From positions 1-24,963 of IMG/VR virus record IMGVR_UViG_3300025928_000030: 24,963 bases of DNA; one strand, given 5' to 3'. The notes under the pieces are model-generated. The model was not told where the DNA came from. It saw only the letters and a program-made list of their open reading frames with translations, and searched no databases. Numbering within the stretch: position 1 is the stretch's first letter; every line of letters starts with the position of its first letter. The position numbers and the translations under genes are program-made. This DNA comes from a virus. Below are positions 1-8,036 of this stretch, piece by piece.

Positions 1-225
1 CGGAGCGGGGCCGAGGCTGCCCGAGATGCCGTTAGCGCCGGGGTGATACCCCGGAGGCACCAACTGGCGGCTTCCGCCAAGCAGGCTGTGAATCAGTCCG
101 GCAAGACCTGCGAGACCGCCGACCGGCGCAAGGTGGCCCGAAAGCTGCTGGGCGAAAGGAGATGCTTGGGCGGGCAGATTGAACGGCTGCCCGTGGAAGG
201 CGGGCGTGCCCATGAGTGCTGACAA
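1..225 (-). CDS. Partial virion-associated hypothetical protein (N-terminus)
   Basis: The frame is open from the window edge to a TTG at 225, or an ATG at 213, and the 3' end lies outside the window. The TTG is preferred because AGGAG at 239-235 lies exactly 9 nt before it, the spacing used by several other genes here; the ATG would be 21 nt away. From the ATG the protein begins MGTPAFHGQPFNLPAQASPF and is rich in Gly, Pro, Leu and Ala, with a small hydrophobic Gly/Leu stretch (GLAGLAGLIHSLLGG). It lies 12 nt downstream of the 254-aa gene in the tail part of the late operon. An internal or ejected virion protein is possible by position, but no family is recognised. Confidence 0.55.
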   Translation of the reverse strand, partial: MSALMGTPAFHGQPFNLPAQASPFAQQLSGHLAPVGGLAGLAGLIHSLLGGSRQLVPPGYHPGANGISGSLGPAP

Positions 226-237
226 AGGAACTGACTC

Positions 238-1002
238 CTACGACTTGAGGGTGAGGGTGCCGTTTCGGTTCAGGACGTAGCTGAGCCCCGTTCCGTCATC
301 CCGTAGCGTCCACGTCTTGCCGGTGCGGACTGGGGTGTACTTCTCGCCTGAAGGGCCGACGTATTTGCCCGACCTGGCGTTGTAGTGCAGGGCGAAGCCC
401 TGGTACTGCGGCAGGCCAGAGTCAGTCGCTTCCGCCTGTTGGATGCCTTGCGTGAGCTGGCCTTGCTCGTTTTGCTGTGCGGTCGTGTAGTTCTGCTGGT
501 AGCCCGCGAGGGCGCTCAGGAGCTTCACCAGAGCCTGCTGCTGCGCGCCCTCGTACGAGTGCTCCTGGTTTCCGGATTGGTAGGCGTCTTCACCAGAGGA
601 CAGGGCGCCGCGCGCCGCGAGGTTATTGCGGAGGGCTTGCACGGCCTGGTTTTCCTGGCGCTGCATCTCGGCCTCGGTCGAGAACTGATTGTTGGCAGCC
701 AGGCCGGTTGTGGCGGGGTCGATATCAGCCTGCAACATCTTCAGCGCGTCGGGCGACAGGCCGAGCTGTCCCGCTTCTGCCGCGAAGTTGGGGATGGAGC
801 CGAACTGGACGAGCGCCTGATTCGTGGCCGCGCGGCGCTGCGAGGCATCAGCGATGCCCTGCGCGGAGATGTTCTGCTTGATCGCCTGGAAGGCAGGATC
901 GCTGTTGATGATCGACTGGTAATCAGGCGCGTAGTTGGCGATCTTCGGGCCTTTGAACGCCCTGGCGATCCTGCCGCCCGTTCCGCCTCCTGGCACGCTC
1001 AA
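238..1002 (-). CDS. Hypothetical virion protein, Gln/Ala-rich, 254 aa
   Basis: The start is TTG at 1002, set by AGGAG at 1016-1012 with a 9-nt spacer; the TAG stop is embedded in the next gene's TAGGAG ribosome site. Residues about 30-190 are rich in Gln, Ala and Asn and look helical or coiled, without transmembrane segments. The last 50 residues are Gly/Thr-rich and look like beta structure (NARSGKYVGPSG, TWTLRDDGTG). In short-tailed phages, long Gln/Ala-rich helical proteins encoded after the nozzle are often internal or ejection proteins, but here that rests on position and composition only. An 87-nt gap separates it from the upstream 241-aa gene. Confidence 0.7.
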   Translation of the reverse strand: MSVPGGGTGGRIARAFKGPKIANYAPDYQSIINSDPAFQAIKQNISAQGIADASQRRAATNQALVQFGSIPNFAAEAGQLGLSPDALKMLQADIDPATTGLAANNQFSTEAEMQRQENQAVQALRNNLAARGALSSGEDAYQSGNQEHSYEGAQQQALVKLLSALAGYQQNYTTAQQNEQGQLTQGIQQAEATDSGLPQYQGFALHYNARSGKYVGPSGEKYTPVRTGKTWTLRDDGTGLSYVLNRNGTLTLKS

Positions 1003-1089
1003 TGGCTCGGACTCCTATGTGTTACGATGGACACTGGCGCCTCGGGGGTGTAGTGGATTTCATGGTCCCTCCAGCTTCTCGGGGCGCCT

Positions 1090-1815
1090 TTACGCATATC
1101 TGGTCCGCACGAATATCGGCACGGAACCAGCGGCGGTAGACACGGCAGGAGGTCCCGTTAGACTTGAAGCGTAGGCAGACAGCGCGTAGGTGTGATTACC
1201 GACCGATGGAGTTATCTTCACCTGTGCGTAGAGGGGGACCTGTAAGTTGTTATTGGCAAGAGCCGTGGTTACGGGAGTCTGAACAACCCCCAAAGCCGCG
1301 ACCGTAGATACGCCATCCATTAGAGCCAGGGTTGTACTGCCCCCGGCAACATTGGGAGGGACAACAGTGGGCGCAAACACTTCTACATAGATTGGAACGC
1401 CCGTATAGGCGGCGGTTACTCCGGCGTTTACCGCCGTGGGCGACGCCGGATTGGTGCTGGCAATCACCACAGTGCCACTGGTTTGACTGTACGCGATCTC
1501 GCCCTGCGCGGGCCACGTAGACCACGTGCCAGGCGAGCCGTTCGCCGTGCAGATGTAAACATGGCCGTCGTGGCTGACCACGAAGTCGCCCGCCACGTAC
1601 GTTCCCGAGGCAGGAGCGCCAGAGGCCGTGCCGCCCACGTAGCGAGTAGGAGCATTCGCGGACGTACCGACGCCGGAAGCAACCACAGTGGACGCGTTCA
1701 ACGACTGGACGGGGACAGAGTTCTGAGCCGAGTGCTGCAACATGTAGTCGAGGAACTCGGACGGCAGGTTCATCGGGTCGCTCAGGACAGCGCGAATCTC
1801 GTCCGCAAGATCCAC
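1090..1815 (-). CDS. Virion structural protein with carbohydrate-binding-like tail motif, 241 aa
   Basis: The GTG start overlaps the TAG stop of the upstream nozzle-like gene by one base (TAGTG), implying translational coupling. The N-terminal 35 residues are acidic and helical. After them comes a Thr/Ala/Gly-rich segment with RYVGGTASGAPASGTY and GDFVVSHDGHVYICTANG, a pattern often seen in phage tail appendage proteins (variants of GDFVxDxxGxVWxCTxxGxPGTW). The C-terminal 130 residues are Val/Thr/Ala-rich and probably a beta-sandwich (SVGNHTYALSAYAS). A minor tail or receptor-contacting protein is likely. The exact role is unknown. Confidence 0.7.
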   Translation of the reverse strand: MDLADEIRAVLSDPMNLPSEFLDYMLQHSAQNSVPVQSLNASTVVASGVGTSANAPTRYVGGTASGAPASGTYVAGDFVVSHDGHVYICTANGSPGTWSTWPAQGEIAYSQTSGTVVIASTNPASPTAVNAGVTAAYTGVPIYVEVFAPTVVPPNVAGGSTTLALMDGVSTVAALGVVQTPVTTALANNNLQVPLYAQVKITPSVGNHTYALSAYASSLTGPPAVSTAAGSVPIFVRTRYA

Positions 1816-3305
1816 TACAAGGCCCCAATCTCGATCGGCGAGAAGTCGCCTTCCAGCGTGACCAACTTGGCGCTCGCGTACGGCCCGGTGACTGCATATT
1901 TCAGGCCGAGCATCTGCGAGTGTGTGGCTCCGCCCTGGGTCGGGCTGAAGCTACGACGAACGCGCGACACCTTGGTAGTCGCCGGTAGAGACAGTCCCGC
2001 CTGCGCATACGAGCCGGTCGGGTCGGTGCAGTAGCTCAGCGTGGCCGTGGGATTGTCGCTGGCCGCGTCGCGCAAGTCGTAATCGACGTAGCCGAAGCGC
2101 CACTTCTGCTTGCCCATCGACTCGATCCAGCGGCGATGCAGGCGGTCGAAGCCCCGAAACATTCCGGTCTCTATGATCGGGGTGGGGTTCGTGCCGTCAG
2201 CGTCCCGCTTTACTGTCGCAGAGGGCGACCAGAGCGATGACAGTTCCACGACGCGACCGGCGTTGAACTCGCCCATGTACAGCTTCTCTTGCTGCTGATC
2301 CGAAGTCCGGGCAAAGCTCGAGCCGTGAATGTTGCTGAAGCGCCACATCGTCTGACTGTTGAGGGAGAGACACAGACAGTCGAGCAAGATCCCTGAGCCG
2401 TTGTTGACGCAGATGATGTAGTGGTCGCGGTAGATGCCGGCCGCGATACGCCACGATGTCGAGTCGTATCCGACCATGAGCGACTGCCAGTAGGTCTTCA
2501 TCTGGGCGCTGGCCGTGAGATCGACCATCGTTGCTCCGTCCGACATGTGGATGCCCTGCGACGACGCCCAGACGATGCGGTTGTTCCAGTAGGCGATCGT
2601 GAACGGGTCGATGCAGCCGACGTTCGGCAGGAACGGTTCGAGAACCATGTCGGAACCCGGAGGGGGAGTGGTTCCCCGCAGCCGCTCTACAGAGTCGTTG
2701 TGAAAGATCAGGATGGAGTTCAGGGTTGCGCCCAGGCCCTTTACGGCGCCAGTGGTATCCCAATACCCAAAGGTCAAATCCCAGGTGGTCGGGTCTCCCG
2801 CAGCGCTGAACCAGACCCGGTTCTGGTTCGTCCCATCATTGGCGAGCACCAGGCGGTCCTTGTAGACCGTCGCGCGACCGCCCTTCGGATACGAGCCGCC
2901 AGTGAGGACGGATACGGTGGTGCCGTCGTATTTTCCCACACCGCCGCCGGCCATGTTGCCGGGGAAGATCAGGAAGTTGCGATGAAACACGGGCGGCGAA
3001 AACGCCTGGGTGATGCCAGAGGCAATCGAGGCGCCCGTCAGGACGTTCCAGATGTTGGTCGAGTCGTGGGCAACAACCTGCGCCCCGGCCGAGAAGGGCG
3101 CATAGGAGACATCGAGAATTTGGGTTGCCCCGGACATGACTGGGCCTGCGTACGTCCAGCCGCCCCGGCCGCCAGTGACGGCCTGGATCTCGTCGGGGAT
3201 GAAGTCCACCATGTTGTACGCCGAGCCGCCGGGAAGTTCCGTGCGGTCCACATCACGCCGCATCCCATTCGTGAAAACGGACGCTAGTGGGAAAGGATGC
3301 GGCAT
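1815..3305 (-). CDS. Tail protein, likely beta-propeller nozzle/stabilisation protein (496 aa)
   Basis: The frame is open to 3350, but the ATG at 3305 is the best start: it overlaps the tailspike stop (TAATG) and has GGTGAGAG just upstream. The start reads MPHPFPLASVFTNGMRRD. The N-terminal region has LPGGSAYNMVDFIPDEI and GGRGGWTYAGP, a pattern typical of podoviral tail proteins whose repeated blades list surface measurements (AGDPTTWDL, NSILIFHNDSVERLRG, NRIVWASSQGIHMSDG). These recurring WxxxxxG-type strands suggest a beta-propeller, as in T7 gp12-like nozzles, although the protein is shorter than gp12. It sits between the tailspike and minor virion genes. Nozzle is an inference from fold-like repeats and gene order. 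Confidence 0.75.
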   Translation of the reverse strand: MPHPFPLASVFTNGMRRDVDRTELPGGSAYNMVDFIPDEIQAVTGGRGGWTYAGPVMSGATQILDVSYAPFSAGAQVVAHDSTNIWNVLTGASIASGITQAFSPPVFHRNFLIFPGNMAGGGVGKYDGTTVSVLTGGSYPKGGRATVYKDRLVLANDGTNQNRVWFSAAGDPTTWDLTFGYWDTTGAVKGLGATLNSILIFHNDSVERLRGTTPPPGSDMVLEPFLPNVGCIDPFTIAYWNNRIVWASSQGIHMSDGATMVDLTASAQMKTYWQSLMVGYDSTSWRIAAGIYRDHYIICVNNGSGILLDCLCLSLNSQTMWRFSNIHGSSFARTSDQQQEKLYMGEFNAGRVVELSSLWSPSATVKRDADGTNPTPIIETGMFRGFDRLHRRWIESMGKQKWRFGYVDYDLRDAASDNPTATLSYCTDPTGSYAQAGLSLPATTKVSRVRRSFSPTQGGATHSQMLGLKYAVTGPYASAKLVTLEGDFSPIEIGAL

Positions 3306-4972
3306 TACGAGACTCTCACCGGAATGACGCCCAGGGACTTGTTCCCCCACTGCGTATTGGCCGGCGTCCCGTCGTTAGTCCAGAAGGCTATGCTGACCAC
3401 GTGGCCGGCAGTCCAGCCGGTGACTAGCTGATTGACGGGAGAGATAGTGGCGAAGTTTCCGGCTCCGCCAGTGCTGTCCGCGTTGCCTGAACCAACTTGT
3501 GCGGCTGCGGTGGCGTCCCAGCCGGTAACCTGCAACAGGACGTTTCCGCTGGAGCTTGTCCCCTGCGCGGAGTACGTCAGCAGGTAATCGCCCGCTCGGG
3601 CGAGCGTGATTCTTAGCGCGGTGTCAAGCTCCTGGAAGGTGCTGCCTGCCGACTGGGCGGTGTTGGTGGAGCGATAGGCCGTAAGCGGTGCGCCGCCGAC
3701 GAACTCCCACTTGAAGGCTGAGGCCGAGCCCGCGTTGTAGCGGAACTGCCAGCTCCCGTTACCGACTCCGGTGGCGAGCCAGATATCGCCGTCTCTAGGC
3801 GCCGAAGGTGGCCCAGCGCTGAGCGCGCTCGTGCTTGCCTGCCTGACGGCAGTGACGTTCGTGTTCCCGCCGCCATCGCCAAATCCAGCGCTGTTCAGAA
3901 AGACGTTTGGACCATGAGAGGCGCGGTCCAGGTTCGTGAAGTTGATCCCAACCTGAGAGTTGCCGCCCGTCCCGGCGATCGTGTTCCCGCAGACGTTGAC
4001 CAGGCTTACTTTCCCGGTCGCTGACGGGGCAATAGCGATCGTGGCCGTCAGGTTTGAGTTGCCGAGTGTCTCGAACTCGCAGCCGGTGATTGTGAGGTTC
4101 TGGAACGTGCCGGTATGGGCCACGCCGATGTGCTCGAGAATGACGCCCCAGGTGCAGTTCTCGATGCTGGAGTTGCACAACTGAAAGTCGCTGGTGTTGA
4201 TGCCGTCCTGCAACTCCAGGGCGATGCCCCTGTTCAGAGTCGCCGTGCCGCGAGTGTTGACCTTGAGGTTGTAGCCCTTGAAGCCGCCGCCAGAAAGCCA
4301 CTCGATCGCCGTGTCGCCGTTGTTGACCGGGCCGGCGTAGAAGTTGCCTGAGACCATCATGTCTCCGCCGTCAACCGAGTCCACGTTCTGTATGCGCAGT
4401 CCGATTGAGGCGAAGTCGTACAGGAAGCACGAAGGGTCCATCGTCCACTCTTTGCCCGCCTGGTGGTCGATGTTGTAGAAGAAGCCGCGCACGCACAGGT
4501 CGGGGCCGTAGTGGGTTCTGTCGCCTCCGCCCGATACGACCTTGATTCCTGCCCCTGCGGTCGGTGCCGTGGCGTGGACGTTCTGAATCGCCATGTCCCT
4601 GAACTTGCAGCGGTGCGCCGAAACGGTGAACGCAACGCCCGTGGCGCTGTCCATCGTGATGAGCGTTCCGAAGTTCGTCCAGGCCGCGTCCGCGCCGCCC
4701 GTTCCCTGGAGCGTGATCCCCTTGGAGATCGTGAGGCCGGTGATCTTGTACGTCCCCTGGCGAAACCTGACCACGCCTCCGGCGGGGCAGGCGTTGATCG
4801 CGGCCTGAATCGCGGCCGTATCGTCTGTGACGCCATCGCCCTTCGCGCCATACGCGGGGTCCATAACGTCGTACACCGCATAGGACGAGAAGATGCCGTT
4901 CTCGATAGGATTCAGGTTCGTGGGGCCGAGCTTCGTTACACCGTCAACCCACGTTCTGGGCGTGTAGGGCAT
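3305..4972 (-). CDS. Tailspike with pectate-lyase-like beta-helix (555 aa)
   Basis: The N-terminus MPYTPRTWVDG...LNPIENGI (residues 1-27) is a short head-binding motif common in phage tail appendages. Residues 37-60 contain YGAKGDGVTDDTAAIQAA, the hallmark opening of the Pectate_lyase_3 / polygalacturonase-like right-handed beta-helix. Residues about 65-400 carry repeated N/G/T-rich rungs (NVCGNTIAGTGGN, NLTITGCEFETLGNSN). From about 415 on, a separate beta-sandwich domain (residues FQELDTALRITLARAGDYLL) probably serves trimerisation or glycan binding. Such proteins bind and often cleave host surface polysaccharide. Catalytic residues cannot be assigned by eye. Start ATG directly abuts the upstream stop (TAGATG). 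Confidence 0.9.
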   Translation of the reverse strand: MPYTPRTWVDGVTKLGPTNLNPIENGIFSSYAVYDVMDPAYGAKGDGVTDDTAAIQAAINACPAGGVVRFRQGTYKITGLTISKGITLQGTGGADAAWTNFGTLITMDSATGVAFTVSAHRCKFRDMAIQNVHATAPTAGAGIKVVSGGGDRTHYGPDLCVRGFFYNIDHQAGKEWTMDPSCFLYDFASIGLRIQNVDSVDGGDMMVSGNFYAGPVNNGDTAIEWLSGGGFKGYNLKVNTRGTATLNRGIALELQDGINTSDFQLCNSSIENCTWGVILEHIGVAHTGTFQNLTITGCEFETLGNSNLTATIAIAPSATGKVSLVNVCGNTIAGTGGNSQVGINFTNLDRASHGPNVFLNSAGFGDGGGNTNVTAVRQASTSALSAGPPSAPRDGDIWLATGVGNGSWQFRYNAGSASAFKWEFVGGAPLTAYRSTNTAQSAGSTFQELDTALRITLARAGDYLLTYSAQGTSSSGNVLLQVTGWDATAAAQVGSGNADSTGGAGNFATISPVNQLVTGWTAGHVVSIAFWTNDGTPANTQWGNKSLGVIPVRVS

Positions 4973-5167
4973 CTAGGCGGGACTCACAGGAGTAAGGGTC
5001 AACGGGGCGGCAGGATCGAGTACCGTGAGGCCGAGACCGATCTCTCCGCAAGGCAGGCTTTCGCTGCAAGGCAGGCCCTCGCTGCAAATAACAGCGTCCG
5101 ACTGAGAGACAGGGGCGGCGACAGCGGTAAGCGTTCCGGGAGTGACTGGCGTAAGGGTCAGCGGCAT
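4973..5167 (-). CDS. Small hypothetical protein with duplicated LTLTPV motif (64 aa)
   Basis: An in-line gene in the tail cluster, with stop-start junctions TAGATG on both sides. The protein has an internal repeat: MPLTLTPVTPGTL at the start and APLTLTPVSPA at the end. The middle contains a CSEGLPCSESLPCGE stretch with a doubled SEGLPC/SESLPC unit. The DNA carries the matching repeat (aggcaggctttcgctgc and a near copy, 5050-5085). No transmembrane or known domain is seen. Its place between adaptor and tailspike suggests a virion accessory or adaptor peptide, but function is unknown. Confidence 0.6.
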   Translation of the reverse strand: MPLTLTPVTPGTLTAVAAPVSQSDAVICSEGLPCSESLPCGEIGLGLTVLDPAAPLTLTPVSPA

Positions 5168-5926
5168 CTAGCCTCCATACATGGAGCCGACATCGACTCC
5201 GGGGTTGGCGACGTAGATGCGACGAGAGCGCGGAGGTATTTGCACGCCTGCGAGGTGTTTTCCGCCTTTGCGGCGCAGGTCTTTCTTCATCGTGCCAACG
5301 AAACCGTCTCGCTGTTCGGTGCCCGGAGGAGCTGTCGGGTCGCCCAGATACATGCGCCTGTACGTTTCGCCACTCTGCGAAGACTCGTCATCGAAAGCGT
5401 CGGCGGCCTTCCATTGCATGTACAGCTCGAGCCCATAGTGGAACTCGGACGGAATGCCGCCCAGTGTCAACGTGGAAGGGTCATCGGTCGTGTTCGACAG
5501 GGCCGTGGGGCGAGGCACGTAGTAGATCGTCAGCACGTCGGCCTGTAGGGGGGCCGGATAGAGCATCAGGAGATTGGCGCCCGAAAGGGCATACATCTGC
5601 TCGGGCGACGTGGTGACAGAGAACAGCCGCAGGTTGACGAGATCGGTGCTCGACTTGCGGCTGAGACGGAAGTTCGCGCCGCTCGAAGTCGTGTAGATGT
5701 CCTCGATAGCCAGAATGCCGGAGTCCAGGTTGTAGTCGCCCTGACCCGAGGTGAGGTTCATCGTCGCCGAGGTGACGTAGACGTGCGTGCGCCGCAGCAT
5801 GTCGATCACCGCGTCGTTCGCCCACGCAGTCAGACGCGGCCCATCCCCGTTGGACGGGTTGGCCGCGTCGTAGTCGAGTCCGAGAACGCCCGCTACGTCC
5901 GAGCGGAGAGTGGCGAGAGTGGACAT
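5168..5926 (-). CDS. Head-to-tail adaptor (connector) protein, 252 aa
   Basis: The N-terminus MSTLATLRSDVAGVLGLD followed by a helical AWANDAVIDMLRRTHVY is typical of phage adaptor proteins that dock beneath the portal. Residues about 50-150 hold short beta segments (LDSGILAIEDIYTTSSG, LTIYYVPRPTAL), then PSEFHYGLELYMQWKAADAF and a C-terminal region with EQRDGFVGTMKKDLRRKGGK. This order (helical bundle, central beta insertion, long helix) matches gp4/gp11-like head-tail connectors in short-tailed phages. It follows the fibre genes and precedes the tailspike. Family assignment is from pattern; the exact Pfam was not tested. Confidence 0.75.
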   Translation of the reverse strand: MSTLATLRSDVAGVLGLDYDAANPSNGDGPRLTAWANDAVIDMLRRTHVYVTSATMNLTSGQGDYNLDSGILAIEDIYTTSSGANFRLSRKSSTDLVNLRLFSVTTSPEQMYALSGANLLMLYPAPLQADVLTIYYVPRPTALSNTTDDPSTLTLGGIPSEFHYGLELYMQWKAADAFDDESSQSGETYRRMYLGDPTAPPGTEQRDGFVGTMKKDLRRKGGKHLAGVQIPPRSRRIYVANPGVDVGSMYGG

Positions 5927-7150
5927 CTAGTGGCCCGACACCTGAGTCCAGCCCACAACAACCTTCTGCGCCACGGGGGTCGCAGTTGTTCCCGTCTTCT
6001 GCGACACGTACGTCCAGCCCGCCAGGGCCTTCTGCATGACGGCAATACCGGCGGTTCCGGTCTTTTGAATGATGATGGGATCTGCTCCTGTGGTGCCGGT
6101 AGTGGTGGCCGTGAGCGAGGAGGTGGCTGAGAAGGTTGCGGAGCCAGCGGTAGAGACAAGTCCGGCGGCCAGAAGGGTCGAGGTGCTGGTTCCCACGTAA
6201 GTCGCATGAGCGATTCGTGTCCCGCTCGCGGAGAAGCTGCCCGTTGCCGACCCGGAAGCCGAGCCATGAATCGCCCTCACTCCAACGGCAGTGAGACTGC
6301 TCGTGGCTGTTTCAGAGAAGGAGCCCAGGACGGTCCTCTTGCCGGCAGCGGTGAGGCTTGCGGTGGCCGTCAAACTTGACGACCCGGTAACGACCGTTGA
6401 GCCAGTGCCGACCGTTCCCGACGCCGAGAGCGTCGAAGTGGAAGTCAGGCCAGCCGCACCGAGAATCTTCCTGGTGCCGCTTGTGGTGAATGCGGCAGAC
6501 GAGCCGAGCGCAGCGAGTCCAGAAATGTTCCTGTGTCCCGCCGCAGCCAGTGTCGCAGAGGCGGAAAGGGGCGCTCGGCCAAAGGTGGACTTCTTGCCAG
6601 CGGCGGACAGCGATGCAGCGGCCGACAGGCTGGCAGAACCGGCTACTGACGACACGCTCGCCCAGGGCGCAACGGCCGTGTCGCTCGCGCTGCCAGTCTC
6701 CCAGGAGATCGACTTGGCGCCACCGTGCGAGTTGGTGTTCGTGATGACGAACCACACCTCGAGACGATCACCACTACCCCAGGTGCCCAACGCCGGATTC
6801 GTGAACGTGAACGTCTTGACCCCGGCAGTGCCGCTGGAGTCGGTCGTGCCGGTTACGGTCGCCTGGACGGCCCCACTGGAGCTGACGCGCTTCAGGACGC
6901 ACTGGATTGTGGCGCCCGAAAAGCTGACGGAAACATTCAGGTGCGCGAAGAACGTGCCGGTGTTCGTGCCGCCAGTCGATGGATCTCCAGCCGGGGTCGC
7001 ATATGCGGCCGTGTTGGAGGTCAGTGCTGCGAGCGAGAGCGAATCAGAGCCGGTCGCGCCGGGTTGTGTCTTTGTGAGGGTATGTACGAAGGCTGTTCCC
7101 GACGTGCTGATGTCGGAGACAGTTACATCTTCGTAGTAGGTAGTTGCCAC
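5927..7150 (-). CDS. Repeat-containing fibre-like virion protein (407 aa)
   Basis: Starts with GTG at 7150, two bases after the tail-fibre stop. Residues 1-165 form a beta-rich, Thr/Ser/Gly-rich N-terminal domain (MATTYYEDVTVSDIS, GSGDRLEVWFVITNT). Residues about 165-345 consist of some nine imperfect repeats of about 20-22 residues, built on a pattern like G-a-L-s-A-s-a-s-L-s-A-a-G-k-r (for example SASATLAAAGHRNISG, STSTLSASGTVG, TATASLTAAGKRTVLG). The last 60 residues contain a different duplicated unit, GWTYVSQKTGTTATPVAQK / GWTQVSGH. The periodicity fits a fibrous beta structure. It lies in the appendage cluster; a fibre or decoration role is inferred. Confidence 0.75.
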   Translation of the reverse strand: MATTYYEDVTVSDISTSGTAFVHTLTKTQPGATGSDSLSLAALTSNTAAYATPAGDPSTGGTNTGTFFAHLNVSVSFSGATIQCVLKRVSSSGAVQATVTGTTDSSGTAGVKTFTFTNPALGTWGSGDRLEVWFVITNTNSHGGAKSISWETGSASDTAVAPWASVSSVAGSASLSAAASLSAAGKKSTFGRAPLSASATLAAAGHRNISGLAALGSSAAFTTSGTRKILGAAGLTSTSTLSASGTVGTGSTVVTGSSSLTATASLTAAGKRTVLGSFSETATSSLTAVGVRAIHGSASGSATGSFSASGTRIAHATYVGTSTSTLLAAGLVSTAGSATFSATSSLTATTTGTTGADPIIIQKTGTAGIAVMQKALAGWTYVSQKTGTTATPVAQKVVVGWTQVSGH

Positions 7151-7151
7151 G

Positions 7152-7526
7152 CTAGTTGATGGCTACCGAAACCTGCCCGGAAGTCAGCGTGAACGTGTCG
7201 CCCGCTGTGACGGCCTTGGAAGCCGTCAGGGCGCCAGACCAGAGGAAGTTACCGGCCGCGCTCGCATCCCAGAGCGAAACATGCGAATACGTTTCGGTCG
7301 TGGATACGCTCGTCCAGGTAATGTCGGCGTTCGTTACTTTCGAGTTGGATGCCGCAGCGGCGAAGGTGACGCTCTTGCGGACGTTGTTTCCCGCGACGGC
7401 CGTAGTGCCCGCCGTTCCGGGGTCTGCGGTGTGAAGCTGAACCCACACTCCCGCGACATTGAAACCGGATGCGTTCACGAGGCAGTCCAGGTACTTGTCC
7501 GATAGGTATGTGCTGATGCCTGCTAT
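7152..7526 (-). CDS. Conserved small tail-fibre protein, probable AUA start (124 aa)
   Basis: The body matches a widespread phage family: VWVQLHTADPGTAGTTAVAG, KSVTFAAAASNSKVTNADI, HVSLWDASAAGNFLWSG and TAGDTFTLTSGQVSVAIN. Family members begin like xAGISTYLxxxLLD, and here the frame upstream of the GTG at 7478 reads AGISTYLSDKYLDCLV. The only in-frame codon in front of that is ATA at 7526, with AGGAG at 7540-7536 and the same 9-nt spacer as neighbouring TTG-started genes. No ATG/GTG/TTG occurs between that ribosome site and 7478. ATA also overlaps the TAG of a small upstream frame (ATAG). If AUA is not used, the protein would start at 7478 and lose 16 conserved residues. Confidence 0.85.
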   Translation of the reverse strand: MAGISTYLSDKYLDCLVNASGFNVAGVWVQLHTADPGTAGTTAVAGNNVRKSVTFAAAASNSKVTNADITWTSVSTTETYSHVSLWDASAAGNFLWSGALTASKAVTAGDTFTLTSGQVSVAIN

Positions 7527-7657
7527 TTGAGCTGACTCCTAAAGAGCTGCTTGTCTTTACGGGACTGCTTTTCTTTCCCGCGTCGTTTGCGCTGGCCCCT
7601 CGTGCGCCAGATGGGTGATCCGTTGTGGTAGTTCGAGTCCCCGCAGCGTCTAGGCAC
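7523..7657 (-). CDS. Possible small, very basic protein (44 aa)
   Basis: A GTG at 7657 overlaps the end of the zinc-ribbon gene, and the frame runs to a TAG at 7523 overlapping the putative AUA start of the tail-fibre gene. It would encode a peptide ending in many Lys/Arg (RGQRKRRGKEKQSRKDKQ) after CGDSNYHNGSPIW. It fills the only gap of over 100 nt in this part of the operon, and its overlaps at both ends look like operon coupling. The ribosome site is weak (GAG about 10 nt upstream). It could equally be untranslated leader for the downstream gene. Confidence 0.35.
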   Translation of the reverse strand: MPRRCGDSNYHNGSPIWRTRGQRKRRGKEKQSRKDKQLFRSQLK

Positions 7658-8036
7658 TTCGTACCCAGCTCGGAACGATGATTCTGCTGGTCGGCTTTTC
7701 GCGCATCCTGCGCGCGCGCTCCTTCTGCTCCTCGTCCTCTGCGCGTAGCTCCTCGATGGAGCGGGAAGGGCCGATGGTCGTGTAGCCGTCGAACTGCTCC
7801 GCAAAGCGGCGAGACTGGTCATCGCGCATCGGGTAACCACAGATGCAGCGCTCGGGAAACGGCGTCTCCTGAGCTTCGCCGCACTCCATACAGGCATAGC
7901 CCGCGCGGATGCGTCCGGCGTCGTACTCCGTGTAGATGAACTCGTATTCCGCGTACTTGGTGCCGTCAGGACCGACGCCGTAGCGCTTCGTGTCTACCTC
8001 GGTTGCGACGGGCAGCGCGGGGCGCATGTCAGACAA
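7650..8036 (-). CDS. Zinc-ribbon hypothetical protein (128 aa)
   Basis: Start TTG at 8036 is chosen because AGGAG at 8050-8046 is 9 nt upstream; the ATG at 8027 would be 18 nt away. It overlaps the methyltransferase stop by 8 nt. Cys49, Cys52, Cys64 and Cys66 (CMEC ... CIC) can form a small zinc site. Residues 75-120 are charged and helical (EELRAEDEEQKERARRMREK). Similar short zinc-binding proteins are frequent in actinophage late operons with unknown role. Its placement between sugar/methyl-transfer genes and tail genes suggests a virion or assembly accessory role, not demonstrated. Confidence 0.7.
   Translation of the reverse strand: MSDMRPALPVATEVDTKRYGVGPDGTKYAEYEFIYTEYDAGRIRAGYACMECGEAQETPFPERCICGYPMRDDQSRRFAEQFDGYTTIGPSRSIEELRAEDEEQKERARRMREKPTSRIIVPSWVRSA

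Noticed and set aside
2421-3287. 288-aa plus-strand frame opposite the nozzle-like gene
   Set aside because: Shadow of a clearly coding minus-strand gene; no ribosome site.
7600-7650. Possible tRNA around GTTCGAGTCC
   Set aside because: The T-loop-like string lacks a pairing T-stem and no acceptor or anticodon arm can be drawn on either strand.
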